A stretch of 64,000 bases of DNA from Flavobacterium rivuli WB 3.3-2 = DSM 21788 (GTDB lineage: Bacteria > Bacteroidota > Bacteroidia > Flavobacteriales > Flavobacteriaceae), in the NCBI RefSeq assembly GCF_000378485.1, contig NZ_KB899976.1, positions 1-64,000 on the forward strand. Reading direction: 5' to 3'. Positions 16,323 through 25,231 of this stretch are shown one piece after another. Each line of letters starts with the position of its first letter. Position 1 is the first letter of the stretch. The position numbers and the translations under genes are program-made. A model generated the notes under the pieces. It worked only from the letters and a program-made list of their open reading frames with translations, did no database searches and had not been told where the DNA came from.

Positions 16323-18113
16323 CTACTTTTGCCATAGTTTTATTACGTTTTCAATGTTTGCATCGTTCCAAGCTTCTTTCCAAATTTCAAAATATTTAAT
16401 GTCTGAAGATTTTGGCTCCGGAGTGCAAAGGTTAATCTTTACCAATGATGGTAATGCAATAGCCTCACCTATTATTAATGCTTCGCCGGACTGCAAAGTT
16501 GATAGGGAATCCGTTAAATTGCCTAATGTGTCAGGTAAAAGCCTTTTAACATAATTTTGATCTTCTGGATTTGTCAAACGCATTGTTACAAAATTATTAC
16601 ACTGGGAAAAAATGGTATCTGATATCTCGGAAGGTCTTTGACTTACGATAGCCAAAGTAACACCATATTTTCTTCCTTCTTTAGCTATCCTTTCGATGGC
16701 GTTTTTAGAAGCTCTAAATTTAACTAAATCAGATTTTGGCACATACTTATGTGCTTCTTCGTAAACTAATAGCAATGGAACCTCACATTCATCCTTTTGA
16801 CGCGAAAGTTTGGTAGCCTGGTACCCATATTCAAAAAGAATTCTTGAAATTAATGATACTGTAATACTTAGCACTTCAAAAGGAATTCCTCCCAAATCGA
16901 TTATTGTGACATTTGATTCTGTCTTGTCAATATTGGCACCATTATTTTCAAGTTTGCATGGATACCCAATAAACTGTTTGATTGTATCAAAAAAAGATAT
17001 TTTTTTTGCTGCTTCGCCAAGTAAAAAGTCAAGCCTCCTGTCATTAAGTTTAATTTCTAGTCTGCTGATGAAATTTATGAATTTAGCATTTTGAGTTCCC
17101 GTTGAAGTTCCTTTTTCAAGAGGCTTTAAAATTCCTGTAAATAATTTATGATTTGTTTCTTCATTGAAGATAAAAGGAGAACCTTCTAGATCATTCCACT
17201 CAATATCGTTGGATTTATTTTTAACCTCGTTATTTCTGTTTTTAAAATATATTAAGATTTCACTTAAGTCAAAAAATGTAGGCGAATCGTAATTTAGCTT
17301 ACCCTTTAATTCTGAATAAAGATTACTTTTAATCTTCTTATTCGAAGTTATCGATTCCTGAAAAGCACTTCGCTGATTATGATCATTAGTTTCAGTTTCT
17401 ATAAAAAGTTCTTCAAGTTCTTCACTATTAAGCAACCAATATGGCAAAATTAAATTATTAATGTCAATATAATTTGCAGAAGGAAAAGCAGTCTTATATT
17501 CACCATGAATATCAAAGATTACCACATGCGAGTTATTTAGACCTTTAAAGTCTCCAGCTTTAGCATTGATAGCCTCTTGTAGTATTTTCGCGACTGTATG
17601 AGACTTTCCAGATCCAGTGGAGCCAACAATTGCAAAATGTTTGTTGAAAAATTTATTTCCATTGACTGGAACATCTATTTGAATATTTTGAACTAATTTG
17701 GAAAAGCAAAACTTATTATTGGGACTAATTTTGCCAGAATAAATATTATTTAATTCGCCTTCATTTAGCAACTCAATTCCGTTATTTGGGGGCAAAGGTA
17801 TTCCATGTCCACCACGTTCAAAAATATCATTTATGCCATTTTTGGATATAGTGCCTATCAATTTCACTTCAAGTACAAAGGAGGGATCCGACGTTGGAGT
17901 ATCCTCTTTACCACCATTTGATTCTGTAAAATTTTTATCTTTAATATTGTAATTCTCAATTATTCCAACTACATATTTAGTATTTATATTCTTGTATGGG
18001 ATTTTGATATAACTTCCAATATTGAATTGATTTTCGAACAATGTGGGGTCAATTACCTCAATTTTAATAAAATTGGAGGATACGCTTATAATTTTAAAAT
18101 TTTCAGAATTCAT
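16323..18113 (-). CDS. HerA-like ATPase/translocase of a defence pair
   Basis: A 596-residue P-loop ATPase of the HerA/FtsK superfamily, which forms hexamers and pumps or remodels DNA. A HAS-barrel-like N-terminus (1-60) is followed by Walker A GSTGSGKS (164-171), DIHGEYKTAF (201-210, HerA-typical), Walker B LLLVYEEAH (447-455) and the SQRPSEI motif (491-497). The gene overlaps the upstream nuclease gene by four bases (ATGA), so the two are coupled. HerA ATPases paired with DUF4297 or Sir2 effectors are known anti-phage systems; here the role is inferred from the pairing and from the island context. It is not the housekeeping HerA-NurA pair. Confidence 0.85.
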   Translation of the reverse strand: MNSENFKIISVSSNFIKIEVIDPTLFENQFNIGSYIKIPYKNINTKYVVGIIENYNIKDKNFTESNGGKEDTPTSDPSFVLEVKLIGTISKNGINDIFERGGHGIPLPPNNGIELLNEGELNNIYSGKISPNNKFCFSKLVQNIQIDVPVNGNKFFNKHFAIVGSTGSGKSHTVAKILQEAINAKAGDFKGLNNSHVVIFDIHGEYKTAFPSANYIDINNLILPYWLLNSEELEELFIETETNDHNQRSAFQESITSNKKIKSNLYSELKGKLNYDSPTFFDLSEILIYFKNRNNEVKNKSNDIEWNDLEGSPFIFNEETNHKLFTGILKPLEKGTSTGTQNAKFINFISRLEIKLNDRRLDFLLGEAAKKISFFDTIKQFIGYPCKLENNGANIDKTESNVTIIDLGGIPFEVLSITVSLISRILFEYGYQATKLSRQKDECEVPLLLVYEEAHKYVPKSDLVKFRASKNAIERIAKEGRKYGVTLAIVSQRPSEISDTIFSQCNNFVTMRLTNPEDQNYVKRLLPDTLGNLTDSLSTLQSGEALIIGEAIALPSLVKINLCTPEPKSSDIKYFEIWKEAWNDANIENVIKLWQK

Positions 18114-19315
18114 TTGTCAGAATTAAAAAGGTTGAGTATTTGTTTTGTACTGATGTTGTTTATTTGTATAGATTGGTTGTCCTTGAGTTTATTGTGAAAA
18201 TCTTCAGCAAAATAATACGCACGATTGGGATTAATTTCCTTACAGTAGTATTTGTCGAATGAAGATTTGGAAATAATCCTAAACTTAAATGAGATGATTG
18301 CAAGACTATCAGAAACTCTACGATTGCTTTGCATTTTACGGTTAATTACGGGTCTTTGAAAAAATAATTCAGGATTAAATTCAAGTGATTCAAAACCATC
18401 ATTAAAACAAATATTTGATTTCAGAATCTCTTTCTTGATTTCATTTATTTTGTCACTCTGAATTATAAAAGTTGGTGGTTTTATATCGTAAGTGGCTCTT
18501 TCGTAAAATTTGGCAGTGAAGCTGACAATTAATTGAGCGATAGTAAATTCATCATTAATAGTAACTGCGCCTATGAAAATAAAATTTTCTTGATTTTTTA
18601 ACGGTTTTGTAAAGTGACTTTTTAAATATTTTATATATTCAATTTCTCCTTTGTATTCTAAAAAGGACGAAGTAAAAACTAGTTTTCGACCGCTTTTTAC
18701 ATAATTAACTAACTCCCTCCTTGAGCAATTCCTATCTTTAACGTTTGTGTTATTTATAACAATCTTTCTAAAGTAGTCGGCAATATTGGAATAGTAAAAT
18801 ACGGCCTCATCATCTGAATTACAAAATGAAAAATTTCTGATTCTTGAGATTGTTTTTTCAAATTGGTCTTGAAACTTCGGTGCAAACACCAGAAAGAAGT
18901 TGTCCAAAAAAGCCACTTTATTAGTTAAAGTATAAGAATTGATTTTTACAGCTTGCGTCACTAATTTCTTTGAAGAATTGCTCTTAATTGTAATTTGAAA
19001 AATTTCGTTTAACTCTGTTATCGTCAGTTTGGAAGTAAGCTCAGGTCTATCTTGGAAATGACAAAATAGATAGTAATTCGAAGATGGATTTTTCTTAAAC
19101 TCTTCTAATAACTGAATAATAGGTTCTCTGATTTTACTCGGATTATATTTCTGCGTTTCCCTATACTTTATTTGCATAACATAATCGGCCGTATTAATAT
19201 CCTGAATTTGTTCCAAATTTATTCTATCATCTTCATCAACTGCTTCTAATACTTCTAGTATGGTTTTGTCAATCTGAAATTCAAATCCTTTAATTGCATA
19301 ATAACCTCCGTCCAT
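18110..19315 (-). CDS. DUF4297-like nuclease, partner of the HerA ATPase
   Basis: A 401-residue protein, first in the two-gene unit. The N-terminus has the layout of Cap4/DUF4297-type nucleases: GYYAIKGFEFQ (4-14), then an acidic residue at Glu35, Asp44, and VMQIKYRE with Gln48 and Lys50, a (D/E)...D...QxK active site. Residues 60-85 (IIQLLEEFKKNPSSNYYLFCH) fit the helix and strand that follow. The rest has no motif I can name and may sense the target or bind HerA. Predicted action: DNA cleavage or degradation when phage infection is sensed. The family name is a motif-level call. Confidence 0.6.
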   Translation of the reverse strand: MDGGYYAIKGFEFQIDKTILEVLEAVDEDDRINLEQIQDINTADYVMQIKYRETQKYNPSKIREPIIQLLEEFKKNPSSNYYLFCHFQDRPELTSKLTITELNEIFQITIKSNSSKKLVTQAVKINSYTLTNKVAFLDNFFLVFAPKFQDQFEKTISRIRNFSFCNSDDEAVFYYSNIADYFRKIVINNTNVKDRNCSRRELVNYVKSGRKLVFTSSFLEYKGEIEYIKYLKSHFTKPLKNQENFIFIGAVTINDEFTIAQLIVSFTAKFYERATYDIKPPTFIIQSDKINEIKKEILKSNICFNDGFESLEFNPELFFQRPVINRKMQSNRRVSDSLAIISFKFRIISKSSFDKYYCKEINPNRAYYFAEDFHNKLKDNQSIQINNISTKQILNLFNSDK

Positions 19316-19656
19316 TTGTGTTAAATTTTATTAAGACTTGAAATCCTATTTTTATTATTCCAATAAATTTAACAAAAATTATTATGAATATTACATTTAA
19401 CTGCAATTAAGTTTAAACCATATAATTTTTAGAGATAAGAAACTTAAGTATTTTAAATTTTATACTATACTACTTAAAATACCTTCCACAATTGGAAATT
19501 TTAAAATACGTTTCTGTTTTTTTTAGTTCATAATTCATAAACATATGCCATGGATGAATTCTTGGCATAGTCGAAGGATAAGAATTAAAGTATAATTTTA
19601 GAGATAAATTAAAGCCCTTACTATAATCTACAGCCACACTTAGAAATTATAATTTT
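19316..19656. other. AT-rich gap between two defence modules
   Basis: No gene is seen. It has a 7-bp inverted repeat TATGCCA/TGGCATA (19544-19569) and two near-copies of TATAATTTTxAGAGATAA (about 19420 and 19590). No clear promoter for the nuclease/HerA unit was found. Confidence 0.4.
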
Positions 19657-20088
19657 TCACTTAAGGAATGCGATTTTAGCCTTTACAACCTCATCTTCTA
19701 TTACTGAAACGCATGCTTTCAGGTTTTTCTTTATAAAGTTACCCCAAAACCGGATTACTATCCATCCCGATTGTATTAAAAACTCATTAACTTCTTTATC
19801 GCGTTGAATGTTTCTTTCAATCTTTGGAATCCAATAATCTTGATTAGATTTGATCCGAAATTTTCTTTCTTCCCAGTTGTAGCCGTGAAAAAACTCACCA
19901 TCAACAAATATTGCTATTTTATATCTTTTAAAAGTTATGTCAGGCCTTCCAAATACACTTTTATTATTCTTTCGGTAGCGTAACCCTTTATGCCACAACG
20001 CTTTGGCAAGCATCAATTCTTCTGTGGTGTCTTTGCTTTTAATTGCACGCATTATATTGCTGCGCTCCTCCTTAGTAAATTTGTCCAT
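19657..20088 (-). CDS. vsr: Very short patch repair endonuclease Vsr
   Basis: A 143-residue, normal-length Vsr-type nickase. It cuts beside T:G mismatches that arise when 5-methylcytosine deaminates, and so accompanies C5 methylases. Family signatures are RSNIMRAIKSKDTTEE at the N-terminus (Vsr usually has the MSRIRSKDTKPE form), GRPDITFKRYKIAIFVDGEFFHG (catalytic Asp, then the FVDGxFFHG strand) and a final VIRFWGNFIKKN. It is last in the restriction-modification operon, 11 bases after the HNH gene. Its presence points to the C5 methylase at 22.7-23.7 kb. Confidence 0.93.
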   Translation of the reverse strand: MDKFTKEERSNIMRAIKSKDTTEELMLAKALWHKGLRYRKNNKSVFGRPDITFKRYKIAIFVDGEFFHGYNWEERKFRIKSNQDYWIPKIERNIQRDKEVNEFLIQSGWIVIRFWGNFIKKNLKACVSVIEDEVVKAKIAFLK

Positions 20089-20099
20089 CGACCTTTATG

Positions 20100-21173
20100 C
20101 TACGCTGAAAACCTGAATCTTTTGTTGAATACTTCTTCTCTGTGAAATGCTAAGTACTCAATTCTTTTTTCGTTAAGAAATACATCGCCTAACGAATATC
20201 CTGAAATTGCCGTGGCAACATCCAATGACAATCTCTCGGAAATTATTAAACTTCCATCATCATTAAATGATATATAGCCCAAATCAAATAATGAATCGAA
20301 ATTTTTACTAAGCAATATTCCATTATTTGCATCATATGCCTCGTAATCGTTTGATCGATAAAAAGGTTTGATATGGCTGGCAATCAAGACCGGATAAGAT
20401 AGATTTTCTACCATGCACATAGTGCCATTTAATACTCGAATGCTTTCCTCTTGAAGTTGATTTTTATAGAGCCTATGCAAATATTGATCTCTAACTCGTC
20501 TTTCTTCAATCTCATGCCCAAAAATTTGATGTGCATCTTCCCTGAAATAAAGCACGTCCTCCACAAAAATCAAGTCATCCAACTTTGCTAACAAGTTGTA
20601 TAAATATCCCACCTGATTATATTTGCGGGTTATAAATTGGATTTGTGTAGCTTCTTGCACATAGTAAAGCAATTCTTCAGAATTAAGAAACCCCTTTGTC
20701 ACTTCTTCAATATCTACAAGCATCAATGCAATAATCTCGCTTTTACTCAATCTACCATTTTCAATAAGTGTCTTTATCAAAAAGTTTAATTGTTGTAGGT
20801 TAGATTCTCTATTGATTGACCGATTAAAACTTGAATTTGAATAAACTATCTTCGATAAAAGACTTTTACGTTTTCTATTCGTCCTGGCATTTAAGTACTC
20901 CAATGAATCGAGGTTGTATGAAATCAAGTATGAATTAATGAATCCCAATTTTACTAATTGATTTATAGCCTTTCTAACAGATATCAGGCCAATTTGCAAT
21001 TCAACTTGAAGAAGGTTTTGCAGACGATTATACTTTTCATTGGTATAATCTTCGTGCGCATACTCATCAATAAATGAAATGCAAATCCTAAGAGTACTTA
21101 AAAAACTGGCTCCATTGTAGTCTGTGAATGCATTCGTCAAACGCCAATAATCTTCGTAATTTTGCTCAGCCAT
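20100..21173 (-). CDS. HNH restriction endonuclease
   Basis: A 357-residue nuclease with a C-terminal HNH domain of the HNH_2 kind (ASHIKPFYRSNDYEAYDANN, GILLSKNFDSLFDLGYISF; residues about 265-310, with the catalytic His in SHIKP). The N-terminal two thirds are helical and probably bind DNA; an LQVELQIGLISVRKAINQLVKLGF stretch near residue 55 resembles a helix-turn-helix. Its start overlaps the stop of the PD-(D/E)XK gene. With a C5 and an N6-adenine methylase upstream, the layout resembles HphI-type systems, in which an HNH enzyme is the restriction nuclease. That comparison is an inference. Confidence 0.8.
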   Translation of the reverse strand: MAEQNYEDYWRLTNAFTDYNGASFLSTLRICISFIDEYAHEDYTNEKYNRLQNLLQVELQIGLISVRKAINQLVKLGFINSYLISYNLDSLEYLNARTNRKRKSLLSKIVYSNSSFNRSINRESNLQQLNFLIKTLIENGRLSKSEIIALMLVDIEEVTKGFLNSEELLYYVQEATQIQFITRKYNQVGYLYNLLAKLDDLIFVEDVLYFREDAHQIFGHEIEERRVRDQYLHRLYKNQLQEESIRVLNGTMCMVENLSYPVLIASHIKPFYRSNDYEAYDANNGILLSKNFDSLFDLGYISFNDDGSLIISERLSLDVATAISGYSLGDVFLNEKRIEYLAFHREEVFNKRFRFSA

Positions 21174-21673
21174 TATTCAAATATTTCTTTTGTAATCGGC
21201 TTGAATGCTGAAATGGGAACATCATAATATGATGCGCCCATATTTTTATCTATTGGGTATTCTCTGATATCGTCACGAGTCAAATAGCCTAATATGTCTA
21301 TGCAATTTGGCTCGACTGTTTCATCATACTTTGCGCCAACATATATATCTTTTGGCTTGTCATTGATATCGTGTATTTTAGGCATTATCTTCTTGAAATA
21401 ATTTTTTGTTGCAGATTTTATTTCTACCTTTTTACTCCCAATAATAAGATCATAGTCGTCTGCTACGCCTGACGTATCTAATCCCTTAGCATCGTGAGTA
21501 ACTGTATATTGTTCCGCAAGCCATTTTGCGGTCAACATTTCACAAACAATGCCTCGCCAGGCTTCAACACCTTTATATCTCCATGAACCAGCATCAGTTT
21601 TCTCAAATTCTGTAATTTGTTTTTTAGCGAAATCAATATCTTCCTGTTTTACTTGAAGCCTCATACGAATCAT
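21173..21673 (-). CDS. PD-(D/E)XK nuclease-like protein of the restriction-modification operon
   Basis: A 166-residue protein. The ADDYDLIIGSKKVEIKSATK stretch gives Asp75 and Glu84-x-Lys86, a clear PD-(D/E)XK catalytic pattern. It carries no other domain. Its start overlaps the end of the adenine methylase gene by 41 bases and its stop overlaps the start of the HNH gene by one base, so it is translated from the same mRNA. An internal ATG at 21664 is an alternative start. It could be a second restriction nuclease, a helper or a nickase; with an HNH enzyme also present its exact role is unclear. Confidence 0.75.
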   Translation of the reverse strand: MIRMRLQVKQEDIDFAKKQITEFEKTDAGSWRYKGVEAWRGIVCEMLTAKWLAEQYTVTHDAKGLDTSGVADDYDLIIGSKKVEIKSATKNYFKKIMPKIHDINDKPKDIYVGAKYDETVEPNCIDILGYLTRDDIREYPIDKNMGASYYDVPISAFKPITKEIFE

Positions 21674-22673
21674 TTTTTATTAAGAAAAGATATTCGGTAT
21701 TAGTCTTCTTTTTTTCCTTTCCGGTAATTTTATATACGTGAGGTTTTTCGATGACTTGAATATTCCTTGAATACTTTCCAATTATTTCTATTAATTGTTC
21801 TTTAGTAGGGTAGGATGAGTTGTTATAACTTAACATCCAGTACTTAAAGTTCTGCAATTTAGAGAATAATTTATCAAATAAATCGATGGATGTAGACTTA
21901 TCTACAAAATTATTTTGGAATGGTTCAATTTTTTTAGAATTTATATACTCATCTATTACACCGTAGAAACCAAAGTAGTTATTCATTGTTCCAGTGTAAG
22001 GTGGATCAAGATAAATTAGGTCAGCATGTACAGTAGTTGCGACATCAAAAATATCACCTTTGATTGAAATATTATCTTGACCGTTATCAAATACCGCATT
22101 ATTGTAAGCAGGAAGATTACTTAAAAAGTGAGCCTTAAAGGAATCGTTGTGATATGCTCGTTTTCTTTTATATTTTAAGTAGCTATAATCTTCATCTCTC
22201 AGCTGAATAATTTTCTCCCAATTAATTGTAAATCTGGAGTATGGCATTTTCCTTACCATTGCCCTTCTGATTAATATAAATGCTAAAGCCTTCTTATTGT
22301 CTGACGAAAGCTTTTTTATATTTTCTCTATAAAGATCTAATTCTTTGCATTCTTCTGGGAAGAAATAAACATTTGAATAATGTTTATACATAAAACCTTT
22401 GGTTGGTGTTCCTTCAAAAATCGTATCTATATCTTCATCGGACAACACTTCGTTATTATTCTCAATTAAAGCTTTTGAAAGCATATGATTAATCTCCAAG
22501 ATGTCATTAGATATAACTTTTAATCCAAGAGCCTTCGCATGGTAACTAACTGAACCTCCACCTGAGAAAGCATCAAAAATACTGTTTACATCCGTAGGTA
22601 TGTGGTTGGCAATCCAACTAGAAATTTTTTCTTTATTTCCTATAAAATTGACTTTAGGAAATCGATTCATCAT
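21633..22673 (-). CDS. D12-class N6-adenine DNA methyltransferase
   Basis: A 346-residue methylase of the Dam/D12 class that makes N6-methyladenine. SAM-binding motif I is split as NFIGNKEKISSW (9-20) and FDAFSGGGSVSYHA (33-46), and the catalytic motif is DLIYLDPPYTG (218-228, DPPY 223-226). It is somewhat longer than Dam (about 270-280), suggesting a larger target-recognition domain around residues 90-210. Its start overlaps the stop of the C5 methylase by 20 bases. It probably protects one strand of an asymmetric site, with the C5 enzyme protecting the other. Confidence 0.9.
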   Translation of the reverse strand: MMNRFPKVNFIGNKEKISSWIANHIPTDVNSIFDAFSGGGSVSYHAKALGLKVISNDILEINHMLSKALIENNNEVLSDEDIDTIFEGTPTKGFMYKHYSNVYFFPEECKELDLYRENIKKLSSDNKKALAFILIRRAMVRKMPYSRFTINWEKIIQLRDEDYSYLKYKRKRAYHNDSFKAHFLSNLPAYNNAVFDNGQDNISIKGDIFDVATTVHADLIYLDPPYTGTMNNYFGFYGVIDEYINSKKIEPFQNNFVDKSTSIDLFDKLFSKLQNFKYWMLSYNNSSYPTKEQLIEIIGKYSRNIQVIEKPHVYKITGKEKKKTNTEYLFLIKNDSYEASSKTGRY

Positions 22674-23664
22674 GTTTCTTTATTTTAAGTATGGTATTAG
22701 CAATTGCTTGCGCCATTAATGGTGGAACTGAATTCCCAACTTGTTGCTGTTGAGAAATTGTTGAACCTGTAAATACGAAATCATTTGGAAATGATTGAAG
22801 CTTTGCTAGCTCCCGCACAGTTAAAGCCCTATTTTGGGAATAGTGGAAAACTTTCCTCATATCACCGGTTATGCAAATTGCAGGTTGGCTGCTATTGTAC
22901 CTTATATATTTTCGAACATCGCCAGTTAGAGGTCGCAATTTTTCAGGAATTTGATAACGGTCGCCACCATCATTTACAAAGCTCATTTTCGTCAGCATCT
23001 GCTCAGAATGCTTCATAGCTACATGGTTTTGAATATCAGATAACTGCCCAGACTCCAATTTGGGAAAATCATCTATGGCATCTTTTACTGTCTTATATTT
23101 ATTAATGCTTTTTTCTGGGAACTTAATGTAATCGGATAATCTGCTGCCAATAAAAATCACTCTTTTACGAATTTGAGGAACTCCAAAATCAGCAGAATTA
23201 AGTATTTGGCATTGCACTTGATATCCTAACTCTTTAAAAACAGAAATAATTTCGTCGCGCGTCTCACCTTTATTGTGAGTGTATAGCCTGGCAACATTTT
23301 CCATCACAAAATACTTAGGCTTTACTATGGAAACCACTCTAGCAAACTCTTTAAACAAGTGATTTCTAGGATCATCGACAAATTTTCGTCCAATATTTCC
23401 TGCAATGCTAAACCCTTGGCAAGGCGGGCCTCCTATAACAACATCTACATCTTTACCATCTAGAATATATCTGATCTCATCATTTGCTAGATTAAAAATG
23501 TCTTTTTCTATCAGAGTGTGGCTTGGGAAGTTCGCTTTATAGGTATTGCAAAAACTTGGCTCAATATCCAGAGAAAATAAATTTTCAAATCCCATTTTTT
23601 CGAAACCAAGTGAGAATCCACCTGCGCCACAAAATAAGTCTATGTATGTTAGGTTTTGCTCCAT
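22654..23664 (-). CDS. C5-cytosine DNA methyltransferase
   Basis: A 336-residue methylase that makes 5-methylcytosine. Motif I is DLFCGAGGFSLGF (9-21), motif IV is GGPPCQGFS (78-86, catalytic Cys82), motif VI is MENVARL (121-127), motif VIII is QIRKRVIFIG, and motifs IX-X lie near the C-terminus (RALTVRELAKLQSFP; QQQVGNSVPPLMAQAI). It is the first gene of the operon and has a good promoter at 23711-23741. A Vsr gene ends the same operon. Target site: unknown. Confidence 0.95.
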   Translation of the reverse strand: MEQNLTYIDLFCGAGGFSLGFEKMGFENLFSLDIEPSFCNTYKANFPSHTLIEKDIFNLANDEIRYILDGKDVDVVIGGPPCQGFSIAGNIGRKFVDDPRNHLFKEFARVVSIVKPKYFVMENVARLYTHNKGETRDEIISVFKELGYQVQCQILNSADFGVPQIRKRVIFIGSRLSDYIKFPEKSINKYKTVKDAIDDFPKLESGQLSDIQNHVAMKHSEQMLTKMSFVNDGGDRYQIPEKLRPLTGDVRKYIRYNSSQPAICITGDMRKVFHYSQNRALTVRELAKLQSFPNDFVFTGSTISQQQQVGNSVPPLMAQAIANTILKIKKHDESIS

Positions 23665-23710
23665 AATTATTGGATTGTAGCTTAGATAAATTGATGAGAT
23701 AATAAAACGT

Positions 23711-23741
23711 CAAATATACACAACAAAAACATCTTTCTCAA
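23711..23741 (-). promoter_or_regulatory. Promoter of the restriction-modification operon
   Basis: TTG (23739-23741), 20 bases, then TATATTTG (23711-23718) on the minus strand. Transcription would start about 40 bases before the methylase ATG. No controller-protein site is evident. Confidence 0.65.
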
Positions 23742-23892
23742 CCTACGGTGGTGTTAAAGAACGAAAGTGTCAAAGTTATACAACTAAGAAATGTTGATAT
23801 GGTTTCAAATATGATTAAAAATGCAGTCATATTTTGGTTAATCTTTGGCAGCTAATCAATTACCGAAATTAACAATCTTAAAATTATCAAGG

Positions 23893-24309
23893 TTAGCAAA
23901 TGTGTTCTATTTTTCCATCTTCATAAATCCAAAAGTGCTCAATTTCTAATTTTTTTAAAAATGGAATAAGGTGTCCAATTGCTGAAATAATGTCATTGTC
24001 AAAGGGGTGCGCTATAGCTACTCTACAAGCTGGATTTTTATATTTGTCTTCCAAGATTTTTACAATCGCTCGGCCAAAATGCGTTTTTATTTGTCCTCTG
24101 TCAAAATATTTCCTTTTCCTTGTGGGCGAAAGATCTCCAGCCCTTGAACCTTTAACTTCAATCTTTATGTTTTCAAAATTTTTATTCGCTGTAATGTCGC
24201 ATCCTTTGGTTTGTCCCAAGCAGTAACCATCAATTTTCCAACCACGATTTTCTAAATAGTTCACAAGTAGAAGCACAGCTTTGTCCTCTGTCATTTTTTG
24301 ATCTCCCAT
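23893..24309 (-). CDS. Stand-alone PD-(D/E)XK nuclease-like protein
   Basis: A 138-residue protein. GCDITANKNFENIKIEVKG (37-54) gives Asp38 and Glu51-Val-Lys53, the nuclease-like active site, with QTKGCDI typical of DUF3883-like domains. RKRKYFDRGQIKTHFGRAI follows and probably lies beside the site. It is transcribed from its own start, 228 bases from the methylase gene, and is divergent from a two-gene operon at 24496-25146. It may be a solitary restriction-like or repair enzyme. The function is not established. Confidence 0.65.
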   Translation of the reverse strand: MGDQKMTEDKAVLLLVNYLENRGWKIDGYCLGQTKGCDITANKNFENIKIEVKGSRAGDLSPTRKRKYFDRGQIKTHFGRAIVKILEDKYKNPACRVAIAHPFDNDIISAIGHLIPFLKKLEIEHFWIYEDGKIEHIC

Positions 24310-24444
24310 AGTGATAATCCATTCAAATACATTTTAAATATAGTATTTTGTAGTTAGTACATAATGTTTTTCAATTAAAATATTTTACTCAATTTCAAAA
24401 TAATGTTGAAACAGATAAGTTACTAATTTTTAATGTTCAATATA

Positions 24445-24474
24445 TTGCACTCTGATGTTTTTTTCTTAATTTTG
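24445..24474 (+). promoter_or_regulatory. Promoter of the 24496-25146 operon
   Basis: TTG (24445-24447), 19 bases, then TAATTTTG (24467-24474). Transcription would begin near 24481, which rules out the upstream start at 24433. Confidence 0.75.
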
Positions 24475-24495
24475 ATTGTTATAAATTTTTTCATT

Positions 24496-24894
24496 ATGAA
24501 CCCGGACAAATCAGGTCAGATAGTAAAATTCCATTTACCAATAAAAGGTGAAAATCCTGAGCAAGTATATGTTATTTTAGAATTGCATAAAGACGTTGAA
24601 AGACCTCGTGCAAAAATTCAGGCACTTAACACCGGCTTGGCTTTTCCCCCGATTAATATAGTTCCTCTCGAAGATTTAGAAGTGATTGAAGTTAGTACAG
24701 CAGATTTAATCGGACACTTTGTAACAATCAATAAGTCTGATTATTCACAGGTTCGTGGTAAAGTCGTAAGCGTTAGCGAACAGAAAATTAATTTAGATTT
24801 ATCTCAAGGAACTAAAGGCATAGAAACCAATGTTTATCTAACCATATCGGATAAACAAGGTGTAGAGCACATAGGTACACTATTTGTAAATTAA
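24496..24894 (+). CDS. Hypothetical protein
   Basis: A 132-residue protein starting at ATG 24496 (MNPDKSGQIVKFHLP); a longer frame from 24433 begins upstream of the -7 promoter box and is rejected. It is all beta in appearance, with repeated strands (VYVILELHKDVERPRAKIQAL, VRGKVVSVSEQKINLDL, VYLTISDKQGVEHIGTLFV) and no motif I know. It is followed after three bases by an XRE regulator, so the two are probably co-transcribed. A fold like the small beta barrels of defence accessory proteins is possible but unproven. Confidence 0.65.
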   Translation: MNPDKSGQIVKFHLPIKGENPEQVYVILELHKDVERPRAKIQALNTGLAFPPINIVPLEDLEVIEVSTADLIGHFVTINKSDYSQVRGKVVSVSEQKINLDLSQGTKGIETNVYLTISDKQGVEHIGTLFVN

Positions 24895-24897
24895 AGT

Positions 24898-25146
24898 ATG
24901 AATAATTCTGAAAATATTGATCAAGAATTCATAAAGGAGAACCGTAGCAAAATAGGCAATACACTGAGGCTAATTCGTGAGGAAAAAGGCTATAGTCAAG
25001 ATTACTTAGCGGAAATTATGGATATTGATCGTTCCACTATTTCGAAAATAGAAAATGGTAAATTTAATTGCAGCATAGACTATTTATCTAAATTTGCTTG
25101 GTCTTTAAAATTTGATTTTTCCTTAATTGTAAATGAACGAGAATAA
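24898..25146 (+). CDS. XRE-family transcriptional regulator
   Basis: An 82-residue protein that is almost entirely one helix-turn-helix domain (IGNTLRLIREEKGYSQDYLAEIM, DRSTISKIENGKFNCSIDYLS). It is typical of small regulators on mobile elements that control their own operon. It follows the 24496 gene by three bases. The likely role is repression of this operon or of island genes. No operator palindrome was identified. Confidence 0.85.
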   Translation: MNNSENIDQEFIKENRSKIGNTLRLIREEKGYSQDYLAEIMDIDRSTISKIENGKFNCSIDYLSKFAWSLKFDFSLIVNERE

Positions 25147-25231
25147 AATTTCAATAATTTGCTCTTCAATTTTAAACAAGACATTTAATGATAAAGTTCA
25201 TATGGTTTTGGACCGACGTGATTTAGATAAG

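Noticed and set aside
24433..24495. Longer N-terminus for the 24496 gene
   Set aside because: It begins before a promoter of consensus form (24445-24474), so it would lie upstream of the transcript.
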